From the NCBI GenBank assembly GCA_943788815.1, contig CALSRS010000001.1:1088069-1152068 (forward strand): a stretch of DNA of 64,000 bases. The letters run 5' to 3'. This document shows positions 9,205 to 17,264 of this stretch, one piece after another. A program made the translations under genes and the position numbers. Position 1 is the stretch's first letter, and each line of letters starts with the position of its first letter. This stretch comes from an uncultured Gammaproteobacteria bacterium. Its GTDB lineage: Bacteria; Pseudomonadota; Gammaproteobacteria; Eutrophobiales; Eutrophobiaceae. The notes beneath the pieces are model-generated. The model was not told the origin of the DNA. It did not search any database and saw nothing but the letters and a program-made list of their open reading frames with translations.

Positions 9205-10278
9205 ATGAAGCAAACACGTAAATCGCTCAAGCTCATTGACTGGCCAGACGTCGACCGGTCACGCTGGCTGACTGCCTGTGAAAAGGCCGACTGGTTTGAC
9301 GAGCAGGGCCGTGCCGCGAACTGGTCACCGGCCAGTCAACACGATGCCCAGTATCTATACGGGTATTGGCTTCGCTATTTAACCGAAAAGGAACCGGATC
9401 TCTTGTTGGAGGATCTGGGCTCACGCGTGACACCCACTCGAATCCAATCCTTCGTCTCCGATTTAAAAACCCATGTCAGCCCGGTAACGGTGGTGATTTA
9501 CGTTGACCATTGGTTGATGGCGCTGCGCGTCCTCGCACCAAGAGCAGGATTGGCAGCACCTCACCAAACTGGTCCGCCACCTCAAACAAAGTGTCACGCC
9601 CAATCCAAACGCCACCGCCTGGTGGAAACGGCACGGCTCTACCAGCTGGGTCTGGATTTGATGGGACCAGTGGAGGGTGTCTCGTCATATAAGAATATGC
9701 ATTGCGCCGTGCGCTACCGGGATGGGCTCATGATCGCGCTGCTGGCGGCACGGCCATTACGACGGCGGACCTTCACCCTGATCCGGATCGACGAGCATCT
9801 ACAGTACGATGGTCACTCGTATTATCTATCCTTCCGCGATTATGAGATAAAAAATAAGCGTCCCGCCGAATACTCTATCCCCACGGAACTGAATCCCTAT
9901 CTCGCAGAGTATTTGAAAACCATCCGGCCACTTTTTCCCAGGGCCGATACCCACACGGGTCTGTGGTGTTCGATGGCAGGTCAGGCATTGTCGTCAAGTG
10001 CGATTTACAGTGCCATTTGCAAACGGACAAAAGTCGCCTTTGGTCACCCCGTGAATTTACATCTCTTTCGTGATTGTGCGGCCACCTCATTAGCCACCCA
10101 TGCCCCCGAATCGGTGCTGGCCGGTGTTGAGATCCTCGGCCATACGGACACCCGCGCCCTCTACACTCATTATATCCATGCCCAAACCCAACAGGCGGGC
10201 AAGGCCTATCAGGCACATCTCGCCGATCGCCGGCAGCGCTTAGCCCCACCAGTCAACCACCGCCGGGGTAAAAAATGA
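9205..10278 (+). CDS. tyrosine recombinase B with internal frame excursion
   Basis: 357 residues, ATG at 9205, eight bases after recombinase A. The C-terminal catalytic domain is visible: box I in LLAARPLRRRTF (about 176-187), HLFRDCAATSL (about 290), and LGHTDTRALYTHYIHA with the nucleophilic Tyr near 325. Between about 9535 and 9610 the natural sequence lies in another frame (QDWQHLTKLVRHLKQSVTP), and the open frame there reads a Pro-rich nonsense stretch (RAGLAAPHQTGPPPQTK) before returning to RHRLVETARLYQLGLDLM. Two compensating indels have therefore replaced about 22 residues. The product may be inactive. Its stop overlaps the next start as ATGA. Confidence 0.85.
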   Translation: MKQTRKSLKLIDWPDVDRSRWLTACEKADWFDEQGRAANWSPASQHDAQYLYGYWLRYLTEKEPDLLLEDLGSRVTPTRIQSFVSDLKTHVSPVTVVIYVDHWLMALRVLAPRAGLAAPHQTGPPPQTKCHAQSKRHRLVETARLYQLGLDLMGPVEGVSSYKNMHCAVRYRDGLMIALLAARPLRRRTFTLIRIDEHLQYDGHSYYLSFRDYEIKNKRPAEYSIPTELNPYLAEYLKTIRPLFPRADTHTGLWCSMAGQALSSSAIYSAICKRTKVAFGHPVNLHLFRDCAATSLATHAPESVLAGVEILGHTDTRALYTHYIHAQTQQAGKAYQAHLADRRQRLAPPVNHRRGKK

Positions 10279-10628
10279 GGACAATCCGTCCACTCCTGCT
10301 GCCGCGTTTGATCCGCTTGCGGGACGCACCCGGCTATGTGGGCATGGATAAAAACCGGTTTAACCGGGAAGTTCGGCCGGCTCTGATCAACGTGCCGATT
10401 GGAAAACAGGGCATTGCCTTTGATCGACTTGAATTGGACGCCTGGGTGGAGCAGTATATCGCTTGCAACGGGCGTCCCGTCTCCAATGTAAAAGGAGAAT
10501 CAGTATGGGACGACGAAAAATACCAGGGCTGCGTAACCGGTCCGGGATCTGGCACATCGAAAAGCGGATCCTCGGCCGACAAATTCACGAAAGCACTGGC
10601 ACGAGCAAACTCAGCGAAGCGGAACTGA
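10275..10628 (+). CDS. excisionase/AlpA-like HTH protein upstream of integrase
   Basis: 117 residues, ATG at 10275 coupled to recombinase B by ATGA. The N-terminal part LIRLRDAPGYVGMDKNRFNREVRPALINVPIGKQGIAFDRLELDAW, here cited as the blocks RLRDAPGYVGMDKNRF and GKQGIAFDRLELDAW (about 13-65), is a short DNA-binding module that I know to precede phage-type integrases in proteobacterial islands. The tail from about residue 70 is low in complexity (Ser/Gly/Thr/Lys). Its last 124 bp overlap the integrase gene in another frame. A role in excision or integrase regulation is inferred. Confidence 0.75.
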   Translation: MRTIRPLLLPRLIRLRDAPGYVGMDKNRFNREVRPALINVPIGKQGIAFDRLELDAWVEQYIACNGRPVSNVKGESVWDDEKYQGCVTGPGSGTSKSGSSADKFTKALARANSAKRN

Positions 10629-11597
10629 TCCTGGCCCGCCGCGTTGAGGCAGTACGACACGCAGTGATCTTCGGCGAGCGGCCGAAACGGATCTTTCGAG
10701 ATGCCGCGACCCGCTATCTCGAAGAGAATCTGCACTTAGCCCGGATCAAGGATACGGCCAGACACCTGAGGCAACTGGATCCCCTACATCGGGGATCTGC
10801 CATTGCAGCGGGTGCATCTAGGGACACTGAAGCCCTTTATCGAGGAACGAAAAAGGCAAGGCAACAAAACCAAGACCATTAACCTGGGCTTGAGTGTGGT
10901 TCGCAGGATCTTGAACCTCTCGGCAAGGTTATGGCGGGACGATGACAGTGGATTAACCTGGCTGGCGACAGCCCCGTTGATCCAGTTATTACCCGTCACG
11001 GATGCAAGGCAGCCTTATCCGATATCGTGGGAGGAGCAACGCCTTTTGTTTCAGGCCTTACCGGATCACCTGGCGAAGATGTGTTTGTTCAAGGTGAACA
11101 CCGGTTGCCGTGAGCGGGAGATTTGTCTTTTGCGTTGGGAGTGGGAAGTGGACGTACCCGAATTGGGGACATCGGTCTTTCTCATCCCCGGTGAGAATGT
11201 GAAAAACCGGGAAGAGCGACTGGTGGTCTTGAATCGGATCGCCCGCTCGGTGATAGCGGGTCAACGAGGGTTGCACGAGGAATTCGTGTTTACCTACCAG
11301 GGACACGCCGTCACCAAGATGTACAACAGTGCCTGGAAGCGTGTACGAAAAGTAGTGGGGTTGGATCAGGTTCGCATTCATGATCTCAAACACACTTTTG
11401 GCAGACGTCTTCGGGCTGCCGGGGTGTCACTGGAAAATCGGAAGGTATTGCTTGGCCATACCAACGGTGACATCACCACACACTACTCGGCGCCGGACTT
11501 GGAAGGCCTAATTTCAGCTGCCGAATTAGCCTGTGGACAAAAATCCGGCAAAACTCCGGCACTGGTCATGTTGAAACGAAAAGCAGTAAATGGATAA
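10505..11597 (+). pseudogene. phage-type integrase C, disrupted by one frameshift
   Basis: ATG at 10505 with AAAGGAGA upstream. The first frame (MGRRKIPGLRNRSGIWHIEK... to RHLRQLDP) and the second frame (YIGDLPLQRVHLGTLKPFIEERK... to the stop at 11595-11597) join perfectly at the CCCC run 10781-10784 if one C is removed. The catalytic set is present in the second part: NTGCREREICLLRW (box I Arg), RIHDLKHTFGRRL, and LLGHTNGDITTHYSA with the Tyr. The gene ends 33 bp from the 3' end of tRNA-Arg, the usual place for an island integrase. A single-base difference may also be a sequencing error, in which case the integrase is intact at about 363 residues. Confidence 0.88.
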
Positions 11598-11629
11598 CGC
11601 GCTAACTGATTGAAAGGATTCAATTAAAA

Positions 11630-11706
11630 TGGCGCGCCCGGAAGGATTCGAACCTCCGACCCCCTGGTTCGTAGCCAGGTACTCTATCCAACTGAGCTAC
11701 GGGCGC
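11630..11706 (-). tRNA. tRNA-Arg (anticodon ACG)
   Basis: A 77-nt cloverleaf. The acceptor stem pairs GCGCCCG with CGGGCGC, the D arm has TAGCTCAGTTGGATAGAG, the anticodon stem-loop is CCTGG-CTACGAA-CCAGG giving anticodon ACG, and the T arm is GGAGG-TTCGAAT-CCTTC. The discriminator is G and CCA is encoded (3' end at 11630). A34 would be deaminated to inosine to read CGU/CGC/CGA. Its 3' end faces the integrase, so it is the likely attachment site of the island. Confidence 0.97.
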
Positions 11707-11808
11707 GTATATGGAAATCAAGATTTGCGATTTTAGCACTGTTATAAGATTGATTCACTACTGCTATTCTTTAATTATGCGTGCCTGCGATACAATTTTT
11801 TGATTAGA

Positions 11809-11826
11809 TTCTGGCATTCGCCAGAA
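11809..11826. repeat. REP-like palindrome (TTCTGGC..GCCAGAA)
   Basis: A perfect 7-bp stem with loop ATTC, followed by TGACG. The same pattern in variant form occurs at 17174-17215 and 19129-19148. No T-run follows on either strand, so it is more likely a dispersed palindrome than a terminator. Confidence 0.65.
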
Positions 11827-11846
11827 TGACGAGTGTTGCGCTGAAA

Positions 11847-12779
11847 TTATATCGATTGCATGAATTCCAGCATCATATTGCGTTCTGACTGTTCGGGGAA
11901 TCTACCAAATCCTCCGCTTGCATTGTCCAACATATGACGAGAATTACTGGTAGCGGGGATGGCACAGGTGATATCAGGGTTTCCGAGTATCCATTTTAAG
12001 GTGAATTGTGCCCAACTTTCGCAACCAAACTCTTTAACCCAGTCTGGTAATACCTTGCCTCGTACCTTGCGGAAATAGCCGCCATTTCCAAAAGGACGGT
12101 TTGTGACTATCGCGGCCCCCTTGTCTCTTGCTAATGGAATAAGGACGTCATCTGCCCTGGGTTCAATCAAGGAATAGTTAATCTGCATAAAGTCTACGCC
12201 GTTGGCCTTTCGCAGGAATGCCTCCATATCGTCAAAGTCTCGATAATTTGAGATGGTGACACCAATATATTTGACCTTTCCTGCCGCCTTCCATTCCTGC
12301 AGGTTTTGCCACTGGGTATCCAGATCATTAAGGTTATGCACATAGATCAAATCCAAAGGAGATTTCCCCATGACATTGGCGGATTCTATCATCTGATCTA
12401 TCCCTGCTTGTTTGGTATTAAACATTACACGCCGTAAACTTATCTTGGTGGCGATAAACAATTGTTGCTGGATATTCATTTCTGAAAATAACTTACCCAA
12501 TACCGATTCTGAGTTACCGTAGGTAGGAGCGGTATCCACCATGTTGGCGCCGTTATCGAGTAGATTTCTTAACACAGCTTTGAGATCATCAAGATTATCT
12601 GAGGTATTTCTTTCAAATTCATCAGAAGTACCCAAGCCAATGACCGGGATACTTTCTCCACTAGATGGGATAACACGGCGCATCATGGTTTGTTGTGCCA
12701 TTAGCTTATTAACAGATGCGATGGACATGACGGTTCCTGAAGATAATTTAATGAACTGACGCCTGTTTAATACTGTCAT
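11847..12779 (-). CDS. Tat-exported aldo/keto reductase
   Basis: 310 residues, ATG at 12779. The N-terminus NRRQFIKLSSGTVMSIASVNKLMAQ is a twin-arginine signal (RR at 6-7) with probable cleavage near residue 29. The remainder is a TIM-barrel aldo/keto reductase: catalytic D82 and Y87 in VDTAPTYG, K112 in ATKIS and H148 in IYVHN, the complete tetrad. Such enzymes reduce carbonyls with NADPH. Periplasmic export of one is unusual and raises the question of where its nicotinamide cofactor is loaded, presumably before Tat export. It is a single gene, divergent from ybbA. The substrate is unknown. Confidence 0.92.
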   Translation of the reverse strand: MTVLNRRQFIKLSSGTVMSIASVNKLMAQQTMMRRVIPSSGESIPVIGLGTSDEFERNTSDNLDDLKAVLRNLLDNGANMVDTAPTYGNSESVLGKLFSEMNIQQQLFIATKISLRRVMFNTKQAGIDQMIESANVMGKSPLDLIYVHNLNDLDTQWQNLQEWKAAGKVKYIGVTISNYRDFDDMEAFLRKANGVDFMQINYSLIEPRADDVLIPLARDKGAAIVTNRPFGNGGYFRKVRGKVLPDWVKEFGCESWAQFTLKWILGNPDITCAIPATSNSRHMLDNASGGFGRFPEQSERNMMLEFMQSI

Positions 12780-12962
12780 GGTAATGATTCACCCCTAATA
12801 TATGAGTTACAGTTAATATCTAAATTAATCTGATTATATGATGACAAAATCGAATTTACCTTGTCCATGATAAATATTGTAAATATCATCAATCTCAAGA
12901 AAATTTACCAAAAATACAGGTAAAATAGCGGGTTACCGAAATATATTAATTGATGGTGATAG

Positions 12963-13646
12963 ATGATTGAACTTAAAGACCTGGGGATGTCTTATGCCTT
13001 GGAATCAGGGAAGTTAACCGTCCTTAAGGATGTGGATGTTTTTATCGGCGATGGTGAGACGGTTGCCATAGTTGGACCTTCGGGATCAGGTAAAACCACC
13101 CTGCTCTTATTACTGGCAGGGCTGGAATTACCACAAGTTGGTGACATTAAACTAAATGGTACTAATCTCGCTGATCTAACACCAGATGACCTTGCTGATC
13201 TTCGTCGGGATAATCTTGGAATTATTTTTCAATCTTTTCACCTGGTCCCCAGCTTGACAGCATTGGGTAATGCTACCTTACCACTGGAGATCGCTGGTAA
13301 GGATAACGCAAAACAGCGCGCTGCCGAGTTACTTGAAAAAGTTGGTCTTGGTGAGCGCATGGATCATTATCCTTCCCAGTTGTCTGGTGGGGAACAACAA
13401 CGGGTGGCCATCGCCCGTGCACTGGTGCATGCACCAAAACTGGTATTAGCAGACGAACCCACCGGCAACCTGGACGTCAATACCGGTGCAAAAATTATTG
13501 AACTGTTATTCAACTTAAATGCCGATGCTGGATCTACTCTTGTGCTGGTAACCCATGATGAAGAGATCGCAAAACGGTGCCAACGAGTATTACGATTACA
13601 CCAGGGAAAATTGATTGAGGATGAAAGCCATGCCCTTTCTAATTGA
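12963..13646 (+). CDS. ybbA: ABC transporter ATP-binding protein, YbbA/LolD-like
   Basis: 227 residues, ATG at 12963 preceded by a GATGGTGATAG leader. Walker A GPSGSGKTT at 38-46, Q-loop IIFQSF near 88, signature LSGGEQQ at 140-146 and Walker B LVLADE at about 160-165 are all present. This is the MacB/LolD-type ATPase class that powers mechanotransmission rather than bulk transport. It overlaps the permease gene downstream by 26 bp, so the two form an operon and a complex at the inner membrane. The symbol rests on this pairing with a YbbP-type permease. Confidence 0.93.
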   Translation: MIELKDLGMSYALESGKLTVLKDVDVFIGDGETVAIVGPSGSGKTTLLLLLAGLELPQVGDIKLNGTNLADLTPDDLADLRRDNLGIIFQSFHLVPSLTALGNATLPLEIAGKDNAKQRAAELLEKVGLGERMDHYPSQLSGGEQQRVAIARALVHAPKLVLADEPTGNLDVNTGAKIIELLFNLNADAGSTLVLVTHDEEIAKRCQRVLRLHQGKLIEDESHALSN

Positions 13647-16146
13647 TCTTGCCTGGCGGGACCTGCGCTCCAGTGGTCGTTCACTATGGATTTTTTGTGC
13701 TTGCCTGATCCTGGGCGTCACCCTGGTGGCTGCCTCGGGTGGTCTATATCGTCTGATTGAAATTGCCCTGCTGGCTGATACCCGAGTTCTCATGGGCGGA
13801 GATGTGGAAGTCGATTCCAAAGAACCACTGCCTCCACATGTCATTGAATGGATCAAAGACAACGGTGATCTATCGCGGGTGACCGAGGTAGATACCATGT
13901 TAGGCACAGACAATGGTTTTTTACGGATAGAACTACAAAGTATGGATGAACTCTATCCCTTATACGGTGAACTTGTATTAGACCCCGCACTGCCTTTGTC
14001 TACCATAACCGCCTACGCAGACGGATATTGGGGTGTGGCTATCGATCCCTTTCTGGCCAATAAACTGAACATTGGCATAGGTGATAACGTCTATGTGGGG
14101 TCACAGGTCATGAAGGTTCGTGGCCTGGTGGTAAACCAACCGGATCGGAATTTGAGTGCAGATTGGCGTGGCACGCCGGTATTACTTGCCGAGGAGGCGT
14201 TAGAGGCATCTGAGTTAATACAACCCGGTAGTCGTATTGACTATGATTATCATATTCGTACTGATACCAATGCTGAGGTATGGCGAAATCAGTTTTATCA
14301 GACCTTTCCCAATGAGACCTGGCGGGTACGCACCTTTAATGATCGTAGCAGACGATTGTCGGAACGCCTGGGGCAGATTGCCTCTGGTCTGTTGATTATT
14401 GGATTCAGTACACTTTTTATCGGCGGTCTGGGGGTCTTTAATAGTATCCAGTCTTATTTACAGGGCAAGCTCAAGACTATTGCTACCCTTCGGGCTCTGG
14501 GTCTGCGAAATCGAAGACTGGCAATTGTCTATCTGTTACAGGTAGGCATCCTCAGCGGTGGTGCCAGCCTGGTGGGGGTATTCATCGGTGGTGGACTGGC
14601 ATTATTGGGCGCAGCGGTAATTGCGGATCAAGTTCCCGTGGCGACTACCGTTTCCAGTTTGATATTACCCAATCTAATCGCAATGATGTTTGGCATTTTT
14701 ACCGCATACACTTTTGCACTACCCGCCATAGGCAGGGCGCTGTCCGTACAACCCACAACCTTATTTCGTGGAAGTGATGGCATTAGTTCGGATACGCCTG
14801 CGACCTGGTGGCTGGCAACGTTGATTTATGGTGGCACGGTTATCATGCTAGTTTTAATCGCCATGCCGGATTTACAATTTGGTCTGGGATTTATTGGTGT
14901 GATTGCTCTGCTGCTATTGTTGTTGGACTTGATTGTCCGTGGTATTCGCAGAGTGGCTATTTCTTTTAATGATCATCCTTACCTGTCAAAACACTTTTCC
15001 ATGAAACTGGCCATGGCCAACTTGCACAGGCCCGGGGCACCATTGCGCACATCATTAATATCACTAGGATCGGCATTAACGTTGCTGGTTGCCTGTACCC
15101 TGATAGTGGGTGCATTAGTACGAGCCATTAATTCGACCATTCCCGAAGAGTCCCCTGCCCTGATCATGTATGACGCCTCCAGTGACCAGGTACAAAACAT
15201 TGTGGAAGCAATTAAACAATCCCCCAGTGTGGTACGGGTAGATATGGCGCCACTGGTACGCTCCAGGATCACTGAAGTAAATGGAATCCCTGTAACTGAG
15301 TTACCTGAAATGAGTGATCGACGTCGTCGTAATGTCAGTCGGGATGAATACAAGTTGAGTTATTCGGCCAATAATATCGACAATGTCACACTGGTCGATG
15401 GGGCATGGTGGGGGGAAAATAATACCGGTCTGGCGAAAATGGCCATGGAAGATCGTGAAGCGGACCAACTAGGTTTAGTCGTTGGTGATATTGTTACCTT
15501 TGCCATCGCAGGACGTAATTTACAAGCAGAAGTCTCTGCTATTTACAGTCAAAAAGGTGTGCAAACTAAATTCTGGTTTGAAGGCATCCTTTCCGATGGT
15601 TCCCTGGATACATTCATTAATCGTTATGTAGGCGCCGCCTACATGGATGACACCGAAGCCATTGCTGCCCAGGCCAGGGTGGCGCAAGTGGCGCCCAATG
15701 TAATCAGTGTACGTACCGCATCGCTACTGGCATCGGCCCGGGAAATTTTAGGTCAGGCCACTGCAGGGCTTGCCGTGGTAGCAGGGGTGAGTCTTGCTGC
15801 CAGCCTGCTGGTATTGATCAGTGTAATGGCAGCGGGTCGCACTCGACAAATCTATGATGCCACCGTCTTGCATTCTCTGGGCACTCGATTAGCCGTGATT
15901 AAAAATAGTCTGCATATAGAATATCTTTTGTTGGCCTTCACCACGTCACTGTTTGCTGTCATGGTCGGTTCTATTATTGCCCTGCCTCTGCTGAATCTAA
16001 GACTCAAACTGCCCTCAGAGGATTTGATCTGGCTGGGTATTATTACTGCCATGTCTGTAAGCGGGATTTCCCTGAGTCTTGGGGCAAAATATATGCTGCG
16101 TCGACTGAAACTAAAACCAGCTATCTTGTTACGCAGTGTGAATTAA
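13621..16146 (+). CDS. ybbP: FtsX-like ABC permease, YbbP type
   Basis: About 841 residues. I chose the ATG at 13621 (a second ATG is at 13630; a TTG at 13615 is also possible). One N-terminal membrane helix (about 18-38, LWIFCACLILGVTLVAASGG) precedes a periplasmic MacB-like domain, a first FtsX domain (about 255-385), then a central membrane segment, a second periplasmic domain and a second FtsX domain (about 715-835). This duplicated 8-10-helix layout with length near 800 is the YbbP family. With YbbA it probably extracts or remodels lipids or lipoproteins in the envelope. A terminator follows at 16164. Confidence 0.92.
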   Translation: MKAMPFLIDLAWRDLRSSGRSLWIFCACLILGVTLVAASGGLYRLIEIALLADTRVLMGGDVEVDSKEPLPPHVIEWIKDNGDLSRVTEVDTMLGTDNGFLRIELQSMDELYPLYGELVLDPALPLSTITAYADGYWGVAIDPFLANKLNIGIGDNVYVGSQVMKVRGLVVNQPDRNLSADWRGTPVLLAEEALEASELIQPGSRIDYDYHIRTDTNAEVWRNQFYQTFPNETWRVRTFNDRSRRLSERLGQIASGLLIIGFSTLFIGGLGVFNSIQSYLQGKLKTIATLRALGLRNRRLAIVYLLQVGILSGGASLVGVFIGGGLALLGAAVIADQVPVATTVSSLILPNLIAMMFGIFTAYTFALPAIGRALSVQPTTLFRGSDGISSDTPATWWLATLIYGGTVIMLVLIAMPDLQFGLGFIGVIALLLLLLDLIVRGIRRVAISFNDHPYLSKHFSMKLAMANLHRPGAPLRTSLISLGSALTLLVACTLIVGALVRAINSTIPEESPALIMYDASSDQVQNIVEAIKQSPSVVRVDMAPLVRSRITEVNGIPVTELPEMSDRRRRNVSRDEYKLSYSANNIDNVTLVDGAWWGENNTGLAKMAMEDREADQLGLVVGDIVTFAIAGRNLQAEVSAIYSQKGVQTKFWFEGILSDGSLDTFINRYVGAAYMDDTEAIAAQARVAQVAPNVISVRTASLLASAREILGQATAGLAVVAGVSLAASLLVLISVMAAGRTRQIYDATVLHSLGTRLAVIKNSLHIEYLLLAFTTSLFAVMVGSIIALPLLNLRLKLPSEDLIWLGIITAMSVSGISLSLGAKYMLRRLKLKPAILLRSVN

Positions 16147-16163
16147 ACTTATTAGTTTATAAA

Positions 16164-16194
16164 GAGATCAGACTAAAATCTGATCCCTTTTTTG
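16164..16194 (+). terminator. Rho-independent terminator after ybbP
   Basis: GATCAGA (16166-16172) pairs with TCTGATC (16179-16185), followed by CCTTTTTT. It lies 20 bp past the ybbP stop, in the correct orientation. Confidence 0.85.
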
Positions 16195-16221
16195 CTCCTC
16201 TGCCTGGGATCAAAATATTTC

Positions 16222-16593
16222 TTAATAAGGCAAAAATTGAAACCGGTAGTGTTGCTGAGGAGTATTAACTAGCCTTTGGGCGAGTATTGCACAACCGGAT
16301 TCCTCCCTACAGCCTATAGCATATAGGAGCATCCATGTGCCACTCCTCCCAATATCGCGGAAGTAATGTAATTTGGCAAATTGAGCACTACTGTCAAATT
16401 TGCGAAATCGTATATCCAGGCAAGAATCAAAAAAGTCAGTATTTACAAGATTAATATGATTGATAACAATTCTTGTATCAATAAGACGTATCATACAATG
16501 AAATATATCTTGATTTAACTCATACCATCTTTGCCAACAAAATGGTCCTATAGATACAAATACATAAATATATGGAGTTCTCGATGAAATCAC
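16222..16593 (-). CDS. possible small hypothetical ORF
   Basis: A 123-codon open frame on the minus strand, the only candidate in the 16195-16583 gap. It has aromatic and Cys-containing segments (RDIGRSGTWMLLYAIG, QQHYRFQFLPY) but no recognisable family, and its 5' end overlaps the start of the divergent gene at 16584. A shorter version could begin at the internal ATG at 16494. It may be spurious. Confidence 0.3.
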   Translation of the reverse strand: MISSRTPYIYVFVSIGPFCWQRWYELNQDIFHCMIRLIDTRIVINHINLVNTDFFDSCLDIRFRKFDSSAQFAKLHYFRDIGRSGTWMLLYAIGCREESGCAILAQRLVNTPQQHYRFQFLPY

Positions 16594-17096
16594 TTATCAA
16601 TTTAATTATTCTCACATTTTTTGGTCTGTCTCTGTCGTGTGCCCAAACACAAGAACAACATGAACACGAGGCTCATCATGCCAGTCTTGATGCCCATCTT
16701 ACGCATGTACAACAGGTAGAAGATCCCGCGGAGCGTAAAAGAATGTTACGTATGCATATACAAATGATGAAGAAAAAGATGGAAGCTATGGCCTCCATGG
16801 AACATGGTGGCATGGGCGGTATGGATCATGGTGAAGGCGGTATGGGTGGTGGCATGGGCGGCATGGACCACGGTGAAGGCGGTATGGGTGGTGGTATGGG
16901 CGGCATGAACCACGGTGAAGGCGGTATGGGTGATAGTATGGGAGGTATGAACCACGGTGAAGGCGGTATGGGAGGTATGAACCACGGTGAAGGCGGCATG
17001 GGTGGTGGTATGATGCAACATCACAATGCCATGGTAAACAGGATGCAGCAGATGATAAGTGTTCAGGAAATGTTACTGGATATGATTGATAATTGA
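16584..17096 (+). CDS. exported His/Met/Gly-repeat protein, putative metal binder
   Basis: 170 residues. The ATG at 16584 has GGAG six bases upstream and is preferred to the ATG at 16572. A signal peptide (about 1-23, ending LSLSCAQ) is followed by an His/Glu-rich segment, a Met/Lys helix (MHIQMMKKKMEAMASM), and then five to six tandem units of the type MGGMDHGEGGMGGG (about residues 75-150). The C-terminus is a Met/Gln-rich helix. The Met, His and acidic content resembles periplasmic copper or silver binders, but no family match is claimed. At DNA level the repeat has a 42-bp unit between about 16805 and 17010. Confidence 0.8.
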   Translation: MKSLINLIILTFFGLSLSCAQTQEQHEHEAHHASLDAHLTHVQQVEDPAERKRMLRMHIQMMKKKMEAMASMEHGGMGGMDHGEGGMGGGMGGMDHGEGGMGGGMGGMNHGEGGMGDSMGGMNHGEGGMGGMNHGEGGMGGGMMQHHNAMVNRMQQMISVQEMLLDMIDN

Positions 17097-17173
17097 ACTG
17101 GTCAAACAATTTATTTACGAGAGAACCTTATACAATTCCCTATATAGATTAAGACTCAATCAGAAGAGAAATA

Positions 17174-17215
17174 ATTCTGGTGTGCTGTATAATTCGTTTT
17201 GCATCATGCCAGAAT
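17174..17215. repeat. REP-like palindrome, long-spacer variant
   Basis: ATTCTGG and CCAGAAT flank a 28-bp spacer, followed by GACT. It belongs to the same family as the palindromes at 11809 and 19129. Confidence 0.5.
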
Positions 17216-17264
17216 GACTATATGAATCTACCTGTAAATTCGTAGTAATAACAAGGAAGCACCT

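Larger units (their letters stand above)
1..11629. mobile_element. genomic island (right part) integrated at tRNA-Arg
   Basis: The region ends at the 3' end of a tRNA gene, carries an integrase plus two further recombinases at that end, three copies or fragments of one IS, and several truncated or unknown AT-rich genes. This is the normal layout of a tRNA-integrated island. I did not find a second copy of the tRNA 3' end (core TTCGAATCCTTCCGGGCGC) elsewhere in the window, so the other boundary must lie to the left of base 1 or has been lost. Confidence 0.7.

Noticed and set aside
7494-11597. RIT element (three recombinases in trio)
   Set aside because: The third gene is a phage-type integrase with its own HTH partner rather than a third related recombinase, and no flanking inverted repeats were seen.
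1-11629. Left attachment site (copy of the tRNA-Arg 3' end)
   Set aside because: I scanned for the T-arm and acceptor sequence and found no second copy in the window.
16805-17010. CRISPR-like array
   Set aside because: The 42-bp units are contiguous coding repeats without unique spacers.
16746-17024. His/Thr-rich minus-strand frames over the repeat gene
   Set aside because: Tandem repeats keep all frames open. Only the plus frame has a ribosome-binding site, signal peptide and sensible composition.
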